64,000 nt of DNA from Trichosanthes cucumerina (taxonomy: Eukaryota; Streptophyta; Magnoliopsida; Cucurbitales; Cucurbitaceae): the NCBI GenBank assembly GCA_036507285.1, contig CM071835.1:46775501-46839500 (forward strand), written 5' to 3'. Made by a program: the position numbers and the translations under genes. Each line of letters opens with the position of its first letter. Position 1 is the first letter of the stretch. Under the pieces are notes generated by a model. It saw nothing but the letters and a program-made list of their open reading frames with translations. It was not told where the DNA came from and did not search any database. Positions 45,941 to 57,392 of the stretch are shown piece by piece.

Positions 45941-48027
45941 CATTTCGATGGTTCTTAATTTATGCACTGTTTTTGTTAAAATTAGGTGGGTAAATTGCCT
46001 TAATTTCATGAGATGAATGTTGGTTTGCTTAAATGGATGTTTTGGTTTTTTGCATTTTAGATTTATTTTCTGTTTGATGAGATCCAATGCAAAGGGCCCG
46101 TGTTTTTGGGCATTTTAGAAAATAAATCGAGTTTGTAAGTTCGGGTCGTTCGTGGCAAGAGTTGTTGTGAAGAAATCGGAGCGAAAACAGGCGGAAATCG
46201 CTGAAGAACAGCAAAGAGTTTGTTGTTCTGTCGATGGCATTGAGACGCTGCCTTACGGCGTCTCAACGCTGTCCTTGCGGACGGAGGCCCTACAGCAGAG
46301 TAGTGTTGCAACGCTGGGCGTAGCATTGCAACGCTGCTGGCGTTGAGAACGCAGCTCGACGCTGGAGGCGACAACGCGTTGCAACGCTGCCCACGGCGTT
46401 GCAACGCTGCACGCGTTGAGGAGCAGTTGCTGGAGGCGGTTTCGCGAGAAGGTGGGCGTTAATTCGAGTTGTGGGCAGTTTATTTTCGGTTTTTTATTTA
46501 TTTTATAATTTGTAAAATGTAATTAATTAATTTATTTAATTATTTTATTAAATAATGTTAATATAACTGTTATATTAATGTTATTTAATTAAATAATTGC
46601 CACTGTGTGCCAAAAAACAGGTCCATTTTTTTGTTTAATTATTTTATGCATGAGATGTATATTTTAATTAATTTCTTTGTGCATAATGTATGTCATATAG
46701 ATTTAAAATCCACCTTAGGTTAAACATTTCATGCATCATATTTATATTATAAGAGTTATAATATAATGCTTGCATGTTTTAATTTATTTAAATATAAGTG
46801 TTATATTTTCAAATTAAAAGCATGCTCATACATTTAATTCATGTGATGAATGTATGTTATAGTATATAGTTATTCATGTGATGAATGATCAAGCACTATA
46901 ACATAGAAATGCATGCAACCTAAGTTAATTATTAGTTTTAAAGAGTTTAGAACTTGAATAATTAGACTTAGGTTTTCTATTTTCTAATGAGATAAGAAAT
47001 TAGGAAATCAAAGTTTAGTCTATGAATGAAGACTGATTAGTAACTCTGTCTAAGGAAGGTTTTGTCTAAGGCTGGGGTATTTAAGTTAACGCTTGCATGA
47101 ACACACCTACACCGGAAACAGACACAGGAGTGAATTCGGTCCGGAGATTCTTAGATTATACTTATCGTGCCGCTAATTAAAAAGTGTTTTAATTTACTCA
47201 CATAGACCTAAGTTATAATGTGATTATAGACTTAGGTTAATACCATATCAGAGTTATATTGGTAGACTTAGGTAAATTTTAGCCGGTTTATCTAGGTCAA
47301 TCCCTATTAAAATTAAAGTGCTGAGTGGGAGGAAATATAATGTATGAGATACATTTGAATTTCCAACCACAAATCTCTGTTAAGTCCGCAGCGTGAGATC
47401 TATACTCGGCCTCGTGACGCAAATGGGAGTGTCCCCCTTCGGGTGGCATTTGTATAGGTCAATATCATCGTGGATGGAGAGAGTACTTATAGTGAGTGGG
47501 AGCGAGACTTGTGAAAACGAGACCCACGGTCTCTTCTTTCGATTCACACCGTGAGACGCCTATGATATGCCCGCTAGTTTGGCTGGACTGGACTGAACAA
47601 TCCCTTGGAGGGCTTTGATCATGGGAGTGGAACACCGTGAATTCGAAAGGGATACTGACCTTCTGGTTGGTTTTCCTTCTTGGTTCACCCTTCGGTGGCT
47701 ATTGTTTGGACGGATGCTTGGAAACTTAAAGATTGAGGGTGACACTCACAGAATTTGTTAAGTGTTAATGAATTCGGTCGAACAATGGTAATTGGACGCC
47801 TAATGGAATAAGAGTTATTCTGGGATTAGGGTCTGATCGAGAAAGTCTTGTCCTAGAGGAGGAGTGTTTTGTTCACCCTTCGGTGGCGGTCATTCTAAAC
47901 CTTTAGGGTATCATTGCAAAATTTTGAATGACCTAGGGATCATGAAACAATTTTGCTAAAACTTGATTGGATTTCAAAAAGTTTTTTGCGAGACTAATAC
48001 AAATTTTTTCTTATTTTTTAGCTAAAA
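45941..48027 (+). other. Untranslated leader of copia F with palindrome array
   Basis: About 2.1 kb without recognised coding precedes gag. 46238-46420 holds a GCGTTGCAACGC-type array like that of the solo LTR at 632-930. Further down are A+T-rich runs and stretches related to the B leader (for example 'tgatgaatgtatgttat'). Confidence 0.75.
46238..46420. repeat. GCGTTGCAACGC array in the F leader
   Basis: Perfect copies lie at 46376-46387 and 46396-46407. Near copies are tgttgcaacgct (46303), cattgcaacgct (46324) and the 'gagacgctgccttacggcgtctcaacgctg' stretch near 46242-46271, itself a hairpin. Confidence 0.8.
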
Positions 48028-48886
48028 ATGTCTAGCGCAATAATAGCATTACTCGCATCTAATATGTTAGTGGGAGATAATTACCAAAGTTGGAAAAACA
48101 ACATTAACACGATTTTGGTGGCGGCGACATCAAGTTCGTCTTTATGCGAGGAGTGTCCTCGGATGTCGGGCTCGACCGCGTCGCGAAGTGTTCGCGAGCG
48201 CGCACGATCGATGGATCGGGGCCAATGAAAAGGCCAAGGTCTACATAATTGCCGGCATGTCCGATGTCTTGGCAAAGAAGCATGAGTGATGGTTTCCGCC
48301 AAGGAAATCATGGAGTCCTGCGCAGAAATGTTTGGACAACGATCCTTTCGCGTCGAGCATGACTCGCTCAAATACGTCTCTACAATGCGGATGAAGGAGA
48401 GGTAAATGCGTCCGTGAACATGTTCTGAGACATGATGACCCACTTTAATCTGGTTTGAGATGAGCGGGGCTTCGATCGGCGAGTCGAGCAGTCGATTTTA
48501 TTTTGGAGACTCTTAGAAGAGTTTCCTTCGGTTTAAGTAGCAATGTTGTTATGAACAAAATTAGCTACACTCGACTACCCTCCTCGATAAGCTCAGATTT
48601 CCAATCCTCAAGCAGGTCAAGGAATGCGAGAAAATGTTGCCTCACTGTGTCTTATCACGGGGTTCAACCTCCGAGGCGAAACTGTTGCTCCTTCACGCCC
48701 GAAAAGGAAGGGAAGAAGAGGATGAAGAGGGGTAAAAGCGGCCGAAATTTGCGCCGCCCGAGAAGGGCAAGAAGGTCAAGGATGTTGCGAGAGAAAGGAA
48801 AGTGTTTCCACCTGCAATGGGGTGGACCTTTGGAAGAGGAAGCTGTCCAAAATTTCCTGGCCGAGAGGAAGAATCAAGGGGATTGA
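48028..48886 (+). pseudogene. Copia F gag
   Basis: ATG 48028 begins MSSAIIALLASNMLVGDNYQ and then SWKNNINTILV, the same start as B gag (MSKFFIQLLAFNKLSGDNY) but with Trp intact. The frame shifts near 48120, around 48300, and again near 48500. The basic tail and a damaged zinc knuckle (KCFHLQWGG, where B has CFHCGGDGH) appear at 48710-48840. The damage is concentrated in short stretches rich in CG. Confidence 0.75.
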
Positions 48887-50190
48887 TTCCTGGCAGCTGC
48901 TGCGAGAAGGTGAGGTGACTCTACGGGTTGGATCCGGGGAGCTTGTCTCTACTGCAGCGATCGACACGGTGAAGCTACACTTTGGCGGGAAGTACTTATT
49001 GTTGGACAATTTGTACATAGTTCCAGGGTTTACTAGAAACCTTGTTTCCATTTCCTGCTTAATTGAACATTGTATATCTGTTTCTTTTGAATCAAGTAAA
49101 GCGTTTATTTCTTTCAAAGGCAATCTTATTTGTTCAGCTTCACTCGAGCATAATCTGTATGTTTTGAAACCTAATTCGGTCAAAAGTGTTTTGAATACTG
49201 AATTGTTTAAAACTACAGAAACACGAACTAAGAAAGCAAAATTTTCTCCAAAAGAAAATGCCCATCTTTGGCATCTACGGTTAGGCCACATTAATCTCAA
49301 TAGGATTGAGAAACTAGTGAAAGTGGACTTCTAAACGAGTTGGAAGAAAACTCTTTACCGGTGTGTGAGTCATTCCTTGAGGGCAAGATGACCAAACGCC
49401 CTTTTAATGGAAAAGGATATAGAGCCAAAGAGCCTCTTGAGTTAGTACATTCTGACTTCTGTGGTCCGATGATTGTTAAAGCTCGGGGCGGTTATGAGTA
49501 TTTCGTGTCTTTCATAGACGATTACTCCAGATATGGGTATATTTACCTAATGCACAAGAAGTCTGAAACTCTTGAAAAGTTCAATGCGTACAAGATTGAG
49601 GTTGAGAACCTCTTAGGTAAATCGCTTAAAACACTTCGATCGGATCGAGGTGGAGAGTACATGGACACTGAATTCCAGGACTATATGATAGAATACGAAA
49701 TTACGTCCCAACTCTCGGGCACGGTATGCCACTGCCAGAATTGTGTATCGGAAAGGAGAAAGCAGAACCTTGTTGGACATGGTTCGGTCGATGATGAGCT
49801 ATGCTCGTCTCCCGATTCTTTTTGAGAAGTACGCGGTGGAGAGCTGCGGTTTATATTTTGAACAACGCGTTCCATCGAAGAGTGTTTGTGAAACACCTTT
49901 CAAGCTCTGGAGTGGACGTAAAGGCAGTTTACATCACTTCAGGATTTGGGGATGCACGGCCCACGTGTTGGTGTCAAACCCAAAAAGTTGGAACCTCGTT
50001 CGAAATTGTGCCTATTCGTAGGTTACCCTAAAGAGACTAGGGGTGGTCTGTTTTTCGATCCTAAGAAAAATAGGGTGCTTGTGTCGACAAACGCCACTTT
50101 CCTAGAGGAAGACCACGTCAGGGATCATTTACGAAGGAGTAAAATTGTGTTAAATGAAATGGATACTACATCGGTGAAGAGTTCTTGATG
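48887..50190 (+). pseudogene. Copia F integrase; protease site missing
   Basis: Gag runs straight into DSWQLLREGEVTLRVGSGEL; the DSGATNH stretch seen in B is absent, so the protease active site is deleted. The GAG-pre-integrase block (HLWHLRLGHINLNRIEKLV) ends at TAA 49332. The next frame (49340-49825) carries CESFLEGKMTKRPFNGKGYR, VHSDFCGPM, SFIDDYSRYGYIYLM and RSDRGGEYMD; a zinc Cys is changed (CESF where B has CESC). 49743-50188 continues the C-terminal part in shifted frames. Confidence 0.8.
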
Positions 50191-51890
50191 GGGCTAATAC
50201 GTCAACAAGTGTTGTTGATCTAGCACGTCTAGTCAAATCCGTTCCCAAGAGTTGGGAATGCCTCGGCGTAGTGGGAGGGCGTGAGACACCCGATCGCTAC
50301 ATGGGTTTATTTGAAACCTCGGTTGTCGCTCCTGATGATGACTGTGAGGATCCATTGACCTATGATCAGGCAATGGTTGATGTTGACAAAGACGAGTGGA
50401 TTAAAGCTATGGACCAGGAAATGGAGTTTATGTACTTCAATTATGTTTGGGAGCTTGTGGATCAACCGGATGGGGTCAAACCTATTGGTTGCAAATGGAT
50501 CTACAAGCGTAAACGTGGCGTAGATGGGAAGGTGCATACCATCAAAGCCCGACTAGTGGCAAAGGGTTTTACCCAGGTTGAAGGGGTTGACTATGAGGAG
50601 ACCTTTTCACCTGTTGCCATAGTAAAGTCGATCAGAATCCTTCTGGCCATTGCCGCGTATTATGACTACGAGGTATGGCAAATGGGCGTCAAGAGCGACC
50701 TTTACGAATGGCAAACTTGATGAGACCATCTACATGGACCAGCCCAAAGGGTTCATTGCCCAAGGCCAAGAGCAAAAGGTTTGTCGGCTTCATAGGTCCA
50801 TTTATGGGTTGAAACAAGTTTCGAGGTCTTGGAATATAAGGTTTGATGAGGCAATCAAATCTTATGGATTTGATCAAAATGTCGACGAGCCTTGTGTCTA
50901 TAAGAAAATCATTGACAAAGCGCATGCGCATTTTTTTGTGTTGTATGTGGGCGATATTCTTCTCATTAGGAATGAGGTAGAATTTCTTATCGACGTTAAG
51001 AAGTGGCTAGCCGCAATTCCAAATGAAAGATTTGGGAGAAGCTCAAGACGCGTTCTAGGTATCCGCATTGTCCGGAGCAGGAAGAACGAACGCTAGCTTT
51101 GTCTCAAGCGTCTTATGTTGACAAGATGTTGTCTAGATATAAGATCACGAGAACTCAAGAAAGGGTTTCTTTGCCTTTCGGGCATGGGGTTCACTTGTCT
51201 AAGGATCAATGTCCTAAGACTCCTCAAGATGTTGAGGATATGAGACGGATTCCATATGCTTCAGCTGTAGGGAGCCTGATGTATGCCATGCTGTGTACTA
51301 GGCCCGACATCTGTTATGCAGTAGGAATTGTCAGTAGATATCAGTCCAATCCAGGATTAGATCACTGGACAGCCGTAAAGGCAATCCTCAAGTATCTTAG
51401 GAGAACGAGGAACTACAGCTTAGTGTATGGCAGTGGGGATTTGATCCTTACGGGATACACAGTTCGACTTTCGGACCGATAAGGATTCTAGAAATCCACT
51501 TGGGGGTCGACCTTCATTACGAATGGAGGAGTTGTAGTATGGTGAAGCATCAGCGAGGATGCATTGTTGATTCCACTATGGAAGCGGAGTATGTTGCGGC
51601 TTGTGAAGCGCAAAAGGAGGTCATTTGGCTTAGGAAGTTCATGTGATTTGGAAGTTGTTCCAAATATGAACTTGCCAATCACACCTGATGTGTGATACTT
51701 GAGCAGTGCGATAGCCAACTCACGTGAGCCTCGGAGCCATAAAGAGGCAAACAAATTGAGCACAAGTATCATCGATCACGGGAGATTGTGCAATGCGGAG
51801 GCGTGCGGTCACACAAATAGCGTCGGAGCACAACGTAGGTGATCCATTTACAAAGCCCCTCACGGCTAAGGTGTTTGAGGTCACCTAGAG
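50191..51890 (+). pseudogene. Copia F reverse transcriptase and RNase H
   Basis: 50271-50720 has DEWIKAMDQEMEFMYFNYVW and KARLVAKGFTQVEGVDYEET, with the KSIRILLAIAAYYDYEVWQ stretch missing from B. After a frameshift near 50700, 50650-51096 continues with SIYGLKQVSRSWNIRFDEAI and LYVGDILLIRN: the second catalytic residue of the usual YVDD is Gly, which should abolish polymerisation. 51099-51482 gives SQASYVDKMLSRYKITRTQE and SAVGSLMYAMLCTRPDICYA. RNase H to about 51890 is scrambled by indels. Confidence 0.85.
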
Positions 51891-52020
51891 AGTCCAGGTC
51901 TTGAGAGCTTCACGACTAGGGCAAGTGGGAGATGTGTAAGCGGGTATTCAATGCCCTAGTTTATTGTATTACCTCATTGTAATTTATGTACATTTCATAA
52001 ATGTATTTTCTCCACTAGCT

Positions 52021-52037
52021 TAGTCCAAGTGGGAGTT
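52021..52037 (+). other. Polypurine tract of copia F
   Basis: tagtccaagtgggagtt adjoins the 3' LTR and matches the B tract. Confidence 0.8.
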
Positions 52038-53825
52038 TGTTGAAATTTTTGTCCTAATCTCGTGTTTGTAATATATTGTTTGAAATTAATAAGAGTTATT
52101 CATTTCATCACTTTGTGTCTCATAATATTTATAAAATTTTCCAATAAACTAAGCTCCGAGGTCATTGAATTTATGAGAGAACTAAAACTTGAGCGGTGTG
52201 TAGTGGACACACAGGGAGGATCACGTTCGAGTTAATGACCCAAGCGGTCTCATGATATATGGATAGGGTTGGAGACCTAATCACTGGATACACTATGGAT
52301 GTGGCCCGCTTTGTATTAGATATACAAGCGAGGTGATCGACTCGTTCATGTGGTTGACATGGGAGCGGGGCATCTGTGCAATGAGATTGTACAAGACCAG
52401 GACCGTGAATTATTAGACCCTACGATGTAACACCGTTGTGATGTGAGGGACTAATAACCGTGAGATGACCATTAGTGATTCGACTGAATCCTAAGCGTGT
52501 TACGGACTCACATGCTGCGGGGTGCGTCGCTTTTGACTAAGTACGGGTGAGGGTGGTCACGATTACTCGCCCAATATGCCTATCTTCTGGGGACGAGAAC
52601 CAAGTAGGGAGCTGGGAACTTAACTACGCGAGATGGAATTCACTCGTTCCGCCTTTAGAGAAACTAGAGGGTTGTTCCTTAAGTGTTGTCTCCAAGGCTT
52701 GGACAACGGCGCCCACCTTCTCACTAGCCCGAGAAGGGTGTTGTGTATGGTTGGACCATCACAATATGTTGTTCATTAGAGGAGCGGTGGAGACTTAAGG
52801 AATAAGAGAGGTAGACACGGGGTAAAGCGGTAATTTGACCTGGCCGTGTCTCACTGACAAACTGTGAAGGGTCGACTCATGGGCATTGGTTATATTTGTG
52901 GACACGTAATATTCTACACCGCGGGAGTCTTTGCTCACGGGCTATAGTGGAGTGTTACCAGTAGCTAATGAATGTTGATTAAGCAGGGTCAAAGAGTTTG
53001 ACATGTTAATCTCTCGGATCATTGAGCAAATCCTTTGTAGGTCCATTAGGTCCCTCGGTTGGCTTAATTTGGGTTAAAAGAAGGGTTAATGTTTTGGTAT
53101 GAAATTGAAGTGTTCAATTTCACTTTAAGGGCATTTATGTCATTTATATGAGATATGAATGATATAATATATAGTTTAATGTGAATGAGATTCATAATAA
53201 ACTATAGGTTAGCCTAATTGTTGAATTAGGGCTAATTGGAGAATTTAATTGAGAGAAATTAAATTGGATGTGATTCAATTTAATTAATCCACAATTATAT
53301 GAGATATGAGATATCTTATGTTATGTGGTTAAGCAAATGAGATTTGCATAACTTATGGTTGTGGTAAAGTGATAATAATGTGGAGATTTTAACTCCATCA
53401 TTCCACTATATAATCCCTTCTTGCAAGAAGGAATGTAACCATTCTCTCATTTTTATTTTTCATCAAAGAAGAGAAGAAGAATTCTCTCTACTCTCTCTCA
53501 ATTCTCCTCCCTCTCCAAAACACTAAAGTTCCCACAAAACTTCCCATTTCCAAAAGAGAACAACCGAGACTCCAAGTGGTGATGTTCGGGTTTCGTTCAT
53601 GGGAAGAGTTCGTTAAGATCGAGAAGCACAAAGAGTTCGTGATCTGAGGAAGAAACCTTGAAGAGAGTCTTCAACAAGTAAGTATCTCTAAACTTGTTGT
53701 TTTTCTTCCTTTTCCAGCATGTTTAGCCTAGATCTTTAGTAGATCATTTTAACAAAACCAAGTTGCGTAATGATACTATGACGATTCGATCGTCTTCCGC
53801 TGCGCGGGGATTCTCATTTCTTTCA
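52038..53825 (+). repeat. 3' LTR of copia F
   Basis: It begins TGTTGAAATTTTTGTCC and ends ATTTCTTTCA, and pairs with 44140-45926 in full length. Differences are single-base indels in CG-containing stretches. Confidence 0.9.
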
Positions 53826-55169
53826 GCTGGTGGTGTTCGGGTTTTGTTCGAGAGAAGTGTTCGTTGAGTTCGAGAAGCACGAAGTGTTCGTGATCAAGGC
53901 AGAAAGCTTGAAGAATTGTCTACAACAAGTAAGTGTGTTCTTCTTGCTGTAATTTTCTTCCTTTATTTGTATGTTTAACTTAGATCTAAGTGTTAGGTCG
54001 TTTTAACGAACTTCTAGTAGCGTAACGATACCTTGACGATTCGATCGTCTTCCGCTGCGTGGGGATTCTCATTCCCTTCACGTTCTCAGCCTATTATGAT
54101 CAAAGGGTTTATGTCTCACTCTTAACTTGAAACCTTAAGCCCCTATTCTCATATTAACTACTTTCTTAGTCCAATAGTGGTACAGGCAACACCGACACAA
54201 CCCAACCTCAAACATATGCAACACAACATAGCTTCCGTGCATTAAACACAATTCAAAGACTACCACATTCAAACAAATTAAACAATAACATTAAGAGCTT
54301 AATCCAAATGACTACTTACCTTGATAGCCAAGGTTCAAGAGTTCGATCTCGAGTTCCACGCGCTTCCTTAACATGCGTGAGCCCCTAATCGATAAACAAA
54401 GGACCTTAAAAACACGCTTCTAACATCCATAATCAAAATAATTTGACTTAAATGACCAAACTAATGCACGAAGGCTTAAGACGGGATCGAGAAAACGGGA
54501 GCAGCGCATGACTGGCCGCGGTGGCGGCGGTGGTGGCGGTTTCGGTGAAGCAGTAGTGACTTGGGCGAGTGAGTGGCGCGCGTGGGCGTAGATCCGGAAA
54601 GCCCGCAGCCTGATCTATTCAAAACCAAAGACAAAATGATGAGAACCAATCAAAAAGGAGGCGAATCAAGCAAACCAAACCTTAAACCGGTTGAAAGAAA
54701 CTTATTGTTTTGCGACTTTCCGACGAGGGGTTGCAGATTCGGCGAGTGTCGAAGGGCAGTGTTACGAGCTGCAATCAGGGACTGTACAGGAGGAGATGCG
54801 TCGAAGGGAAGGTTTGATTCGCCGGCGAAGCACAAACAATGGAGTCGACCGAAAAATCGCGAGGGAAGGTTGCCAGAAGATCGACTTGTCGACAGCGTTT
54901 GCGGCGCGACTGTTGGTGTTAGTTGGTCGGAGACGTTGCGGCTGTTGTTGGGCGATGTCGGCGTCGGATCTGCGAAGGGAGAAAGGTAGGAGGCGGCGTG
55001 AAATGCAGCTTACGTTTTCTTCTTCTTCTTTTTTTTTTTAAGTTTAAGTTATTTTCCAAAATCATTCAATTCCTTTTTCTTTTCTTAAAACTTAGAAACA
55101 TCTAAAAATTACGGAACGAGACCAAAATTAAATTATAAATGATTAGAAAATCACCTAAAAATTACCATG

Positions 55170-56844
55170 CGTTACATCATTGTTGACAACATTTTTGCTT
55201 ATAATGTTGCTCACGATATTATTCATGAAAGTGACGATTTTGATCCAAAATCTATCAAAGAATGTCAACGTAGAAAGGATTGGCCGAAGTGGAAAGAAGC
55301 AATAAGCAGAGTTGAACTCACTTTCAAAACGTGAGGTTTTTGGACCAGTAGTCCTAACACCAGAAGGTGTCAAACCTGTGGGATACAAATGGGTATTTGT
55401 AAGGAAAAGAAATGAAAAGAATGAAGTCACAAGATATAAAGCAAGACTTGTTGCACAAAGATTCTCGCAAAGGCCTGGTATTGATTATGAGGAGACATAT
55501 TCTCCTGTGGTGGATGCAATAACACTAAGATATTTGATTGGTCGGACTGTATATGAAAAACTTGATATGCATCTAATGGATGTAGTCACGACATATTATA
55601 TGGATCTTTGGATAACGACATTTATATGAAAATCCCAGAAGGATTTAAAATACCAGAAATATATGAATCAAGTTCTTGGGAATTGTATGTAATAAAGTTA
55701 TAGAGATCATTATATGGATTAAAACAATCAAGACGAATGTGGTATAATCGTCTGAGTGAATATTTGTTGAAAGAACGATATCAAAATAATCCAATATGTC
55801 CGTGTGTTTTTATAAAGAAATCTCAGTCAGGATTTGTTATTATAACTGTATATGTTGATGACTTAAATATAATTGGAACTCCTAAAGAGTTATCCAAGGC
55901 GATAGAATATCTTAAGAAAGAATTCGAGATGAAAGATCTTGGAAAAATAAAATTTTGCCTTGGTTTGCAAATTGAACATTTTAGCAAATGGGACATTTGT
56001 TCATCACACAAATTATATAGAGAAAATCTTAAAAAGATTCTATATGGATAAAACACATCCATTGAACATTCCAATGGAAGTTCGTTCACTAGATGTAAAG
56101 AAAGATATATTTCGACCTCGAGATGACAATAAAGAACTACTTGGTCCTGAAGTACCATATCTTAGTGCAATTGGTGCACTTATGTATCTGGCTAATAACA
56201 CAAGACCATTTTCAGTAAATTTATTAGCTAGATATAGTTCATGTCCTACAAAAAGATATTGGAATGGAGTTAAGCATGTACTCTGATATCTTCGAGGGAC
56301 AATTGATATGAGTTTATTTTATTCTAACAAATCAAATTATAATCTAGTTTGTTATGCAAATTCTGGTTATCTATCTGATCCACACAAAACTAGAACTCAG
56401 ACAGGTTATCGATTTACATGTGGAGGAACTGCTATATCATGGCCATCAGCAAAACAGACCATCACGACCACTTTTTCGAATCATGCTGAAATCCTCGCAA
56501 TTCACGAGGCAAGTCGAGAATGTATATGGCTAAGATCAATGACACAACACATTCGTGAGACATGTGGCTTGTCTTCGAGTAAACCTCTTCCAACAATATT
56601 ATACGAAGACAACACAACATGTATAACTCAAATCAAAGGAGGATATATTAAAGGAGATAGAACGAAGCATATCTCTCCAAAGTTTTTCTACACTCATGAC
56701 CTTGAAGAAAATGGTGACATCTCAATACAACAGATTTGTTCGAAGGATAACTTGGCGGACATATTTACAAAGGCATTACCAACTACAACATTTGAGAAAT
56801 TGATTCACAGTATTGGGATGCGACGACTCAGAGATCTCAAGTGA
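55170..56844 (+). pseudogene. P reverse transcriptase and RNase H
   Basis: The frame resumes as ECQRRKDWPKWKEAIS near 55250. 55312-55629 reads VGYKWVFVRKRNEKNEVTRY and RPGIDYEETYSPVVDAITLR; then a frame break. 55737-56051 carries the catalytic VYVDDLNIIG intact. The next piece (55960-56286) ends SVNLLARYSSCPTKRYWNG, where TGA 56284 stands in place of the usual codon after VLRY-type sequence. RNase H (56308-56844) is open for 178 residues with YANSGYLSDPH, SNHAEILAIHEASRECIWLR and LYEDNTTC, ending RRLRDLK. RT and RNase H would make element DNA in virus-like particles. Confidence 0.85.
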
Positions 56845-56970
56845 TGTCTTCATGAGGGGAAGCAAATGTATTATATAAAATATGTACTCTTTTTCCTTCA
56901 CTAGGTTTTTATCCCATTGTGTTTCTCCCTAGTAAGGTTTTAACGAGGCATATTTTATATAAATGGACAT

Positions 56971-56984
56971 TTAAGGGGGAGTAT
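56971..56984 (+). other. Polypurine tract of copia P
   Basis: ttaagggggagtat precedes the 3' LTR. The fold-back copy near 7070-7084 has aaggggaagtat. Confidence 0.8.
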
Positions 56985-57387
56985 TGTAAACATGTGTAAT
57001 GTAAATGCCCATTCCATATGTTATTTGATACCCATGCCAAGTGGCAAATACTCCATAGTCAAAGTGTCCTCCATGTGTCTAATTTTTACCAATGATTAGT
57101 GTCCAAATGTACCAACTCATCCTTGCCAAATTGCCTATAAATAATGGCATTTGGTGGATCATGAATACACAACAATTGGTGAAAAACTCTCCACTCTTTT
57201 TCTTCATCTTCCCCTTTCTCTTTTATTTCTTTATTTAATTTTGCCAAGCAATTCCACTATGTTTTCTTTAATATTATATTATATTGCCCATCCACTTTCC
57301 TTTGTTATTATTATTATTATAAATATATTATATTAGTATTTAAATATTGATAAAATTATACCTGATTTCCATCCTATTTTTACAACA
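56985..57387 (+). repeat. 3' LTR of copia P
   Basis: A 403-bp LTR from TGTAAACATG to TTTACAACA, with TATA at 57135-57144. It has the same internal order as 3321-3730. The flank atata follows. Confidence 0.9.
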
Positions 57388-57392
57388 ATATA

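Larger units (their letters stand above)
44140..53825 (+). mobile_element. Ty1/copia element F, full length, degenerate
   Basis: LTRs of 1787 and 1788 bp, primer site 45928-45940, gag from 48028, integrase, RT and RNase H to about 51890, and tract 52021-52037 form a complete copia layout. The flanks gttgg (44135-44139) and gctgg (53826-53830) are a near-perfect duplication. Equal LTR lengths and high visible similarity suggest a recent insertion, but the reading frame is broken many times, protease is missing and the RT catalytic box is YVGD. F and B are relatives by LTR start, tract and protein sequence. Confidence 0.9.
42583..54080 (+). mobile_element. Copia solo LTR G, interrupted by F
   Basis: TG at 42583 and CA at 54080 are flanked by cgttc (42578-42582 and 54081-54085). 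Removing F (44140-53825) leaves about 1.8 kb, equal to one F-type LTR. It starts TGTTGGGATTTTTGTCC and ends like the F LTR ('cgtcttccgctgcgtgggga'). No primer site or polypurine tract belongs to it, so it is a solo LTR into which a relative later inserted. Confidence 0.85.
40459..55169 (-). mobile_element. Gypsy-type solo LTR E, interrupted by G and F
   Basis: Pieces 40459-42582 and 54086-55169 together give an LTR of about 3.2 kb with ends TGTAACG...CGTTACA. On the minus strand it ends GGTCGTTACA like D. The conserved hairpin GAGTATAAAAATACTC (40836-40851) and 'gcaggtaag' after it are in the minus-strand order seen in D. The right part has the G+C-rich block typical of these LTRs. No internal region adjoins it, so it is a solo LTR or a truncated end. 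Its insertion into P left no clear duplication; P flanks join without overlap. Confidence 0.65.
3321..57387 (+). mobile_element. Ty1/copia element P, expanded to about 54 kb by nested insertions
   Basis: P consists of three segments that read on from each other: 3321-6315 (LTR, gag, protease, integrase), 39155-39638 (linker) and 55170-57387 (reverse transcriptase, RNase H, 3' LTR). At the second gap the flanks join as gaaatgata/tcattg, the same order as the uninterrupted family sequence seen inverted near 7430. At the first gap about 31 bp are missing. The three parts sum to about 5.7 kb, a normal copia length. The domain order protease-integrase-RT-RNase H defines copia. The flanks atata (3315-3319) and atata (57388-57392) are compatible with a target duplication, with one ambiguous T at 3320. 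Stops in gag and frameshifts in RT make it non-coding now. That the outer LTRs belong to one insertion is an inference from these joins. Confidence 0.75.

Noticed and set aside
54573..54989. 138-residue open frame in solo LTR E
   Set aside because: It overlaps frames in other phases in a G+C-rich LTR block; the same pattern is seen in C and D LTRs.
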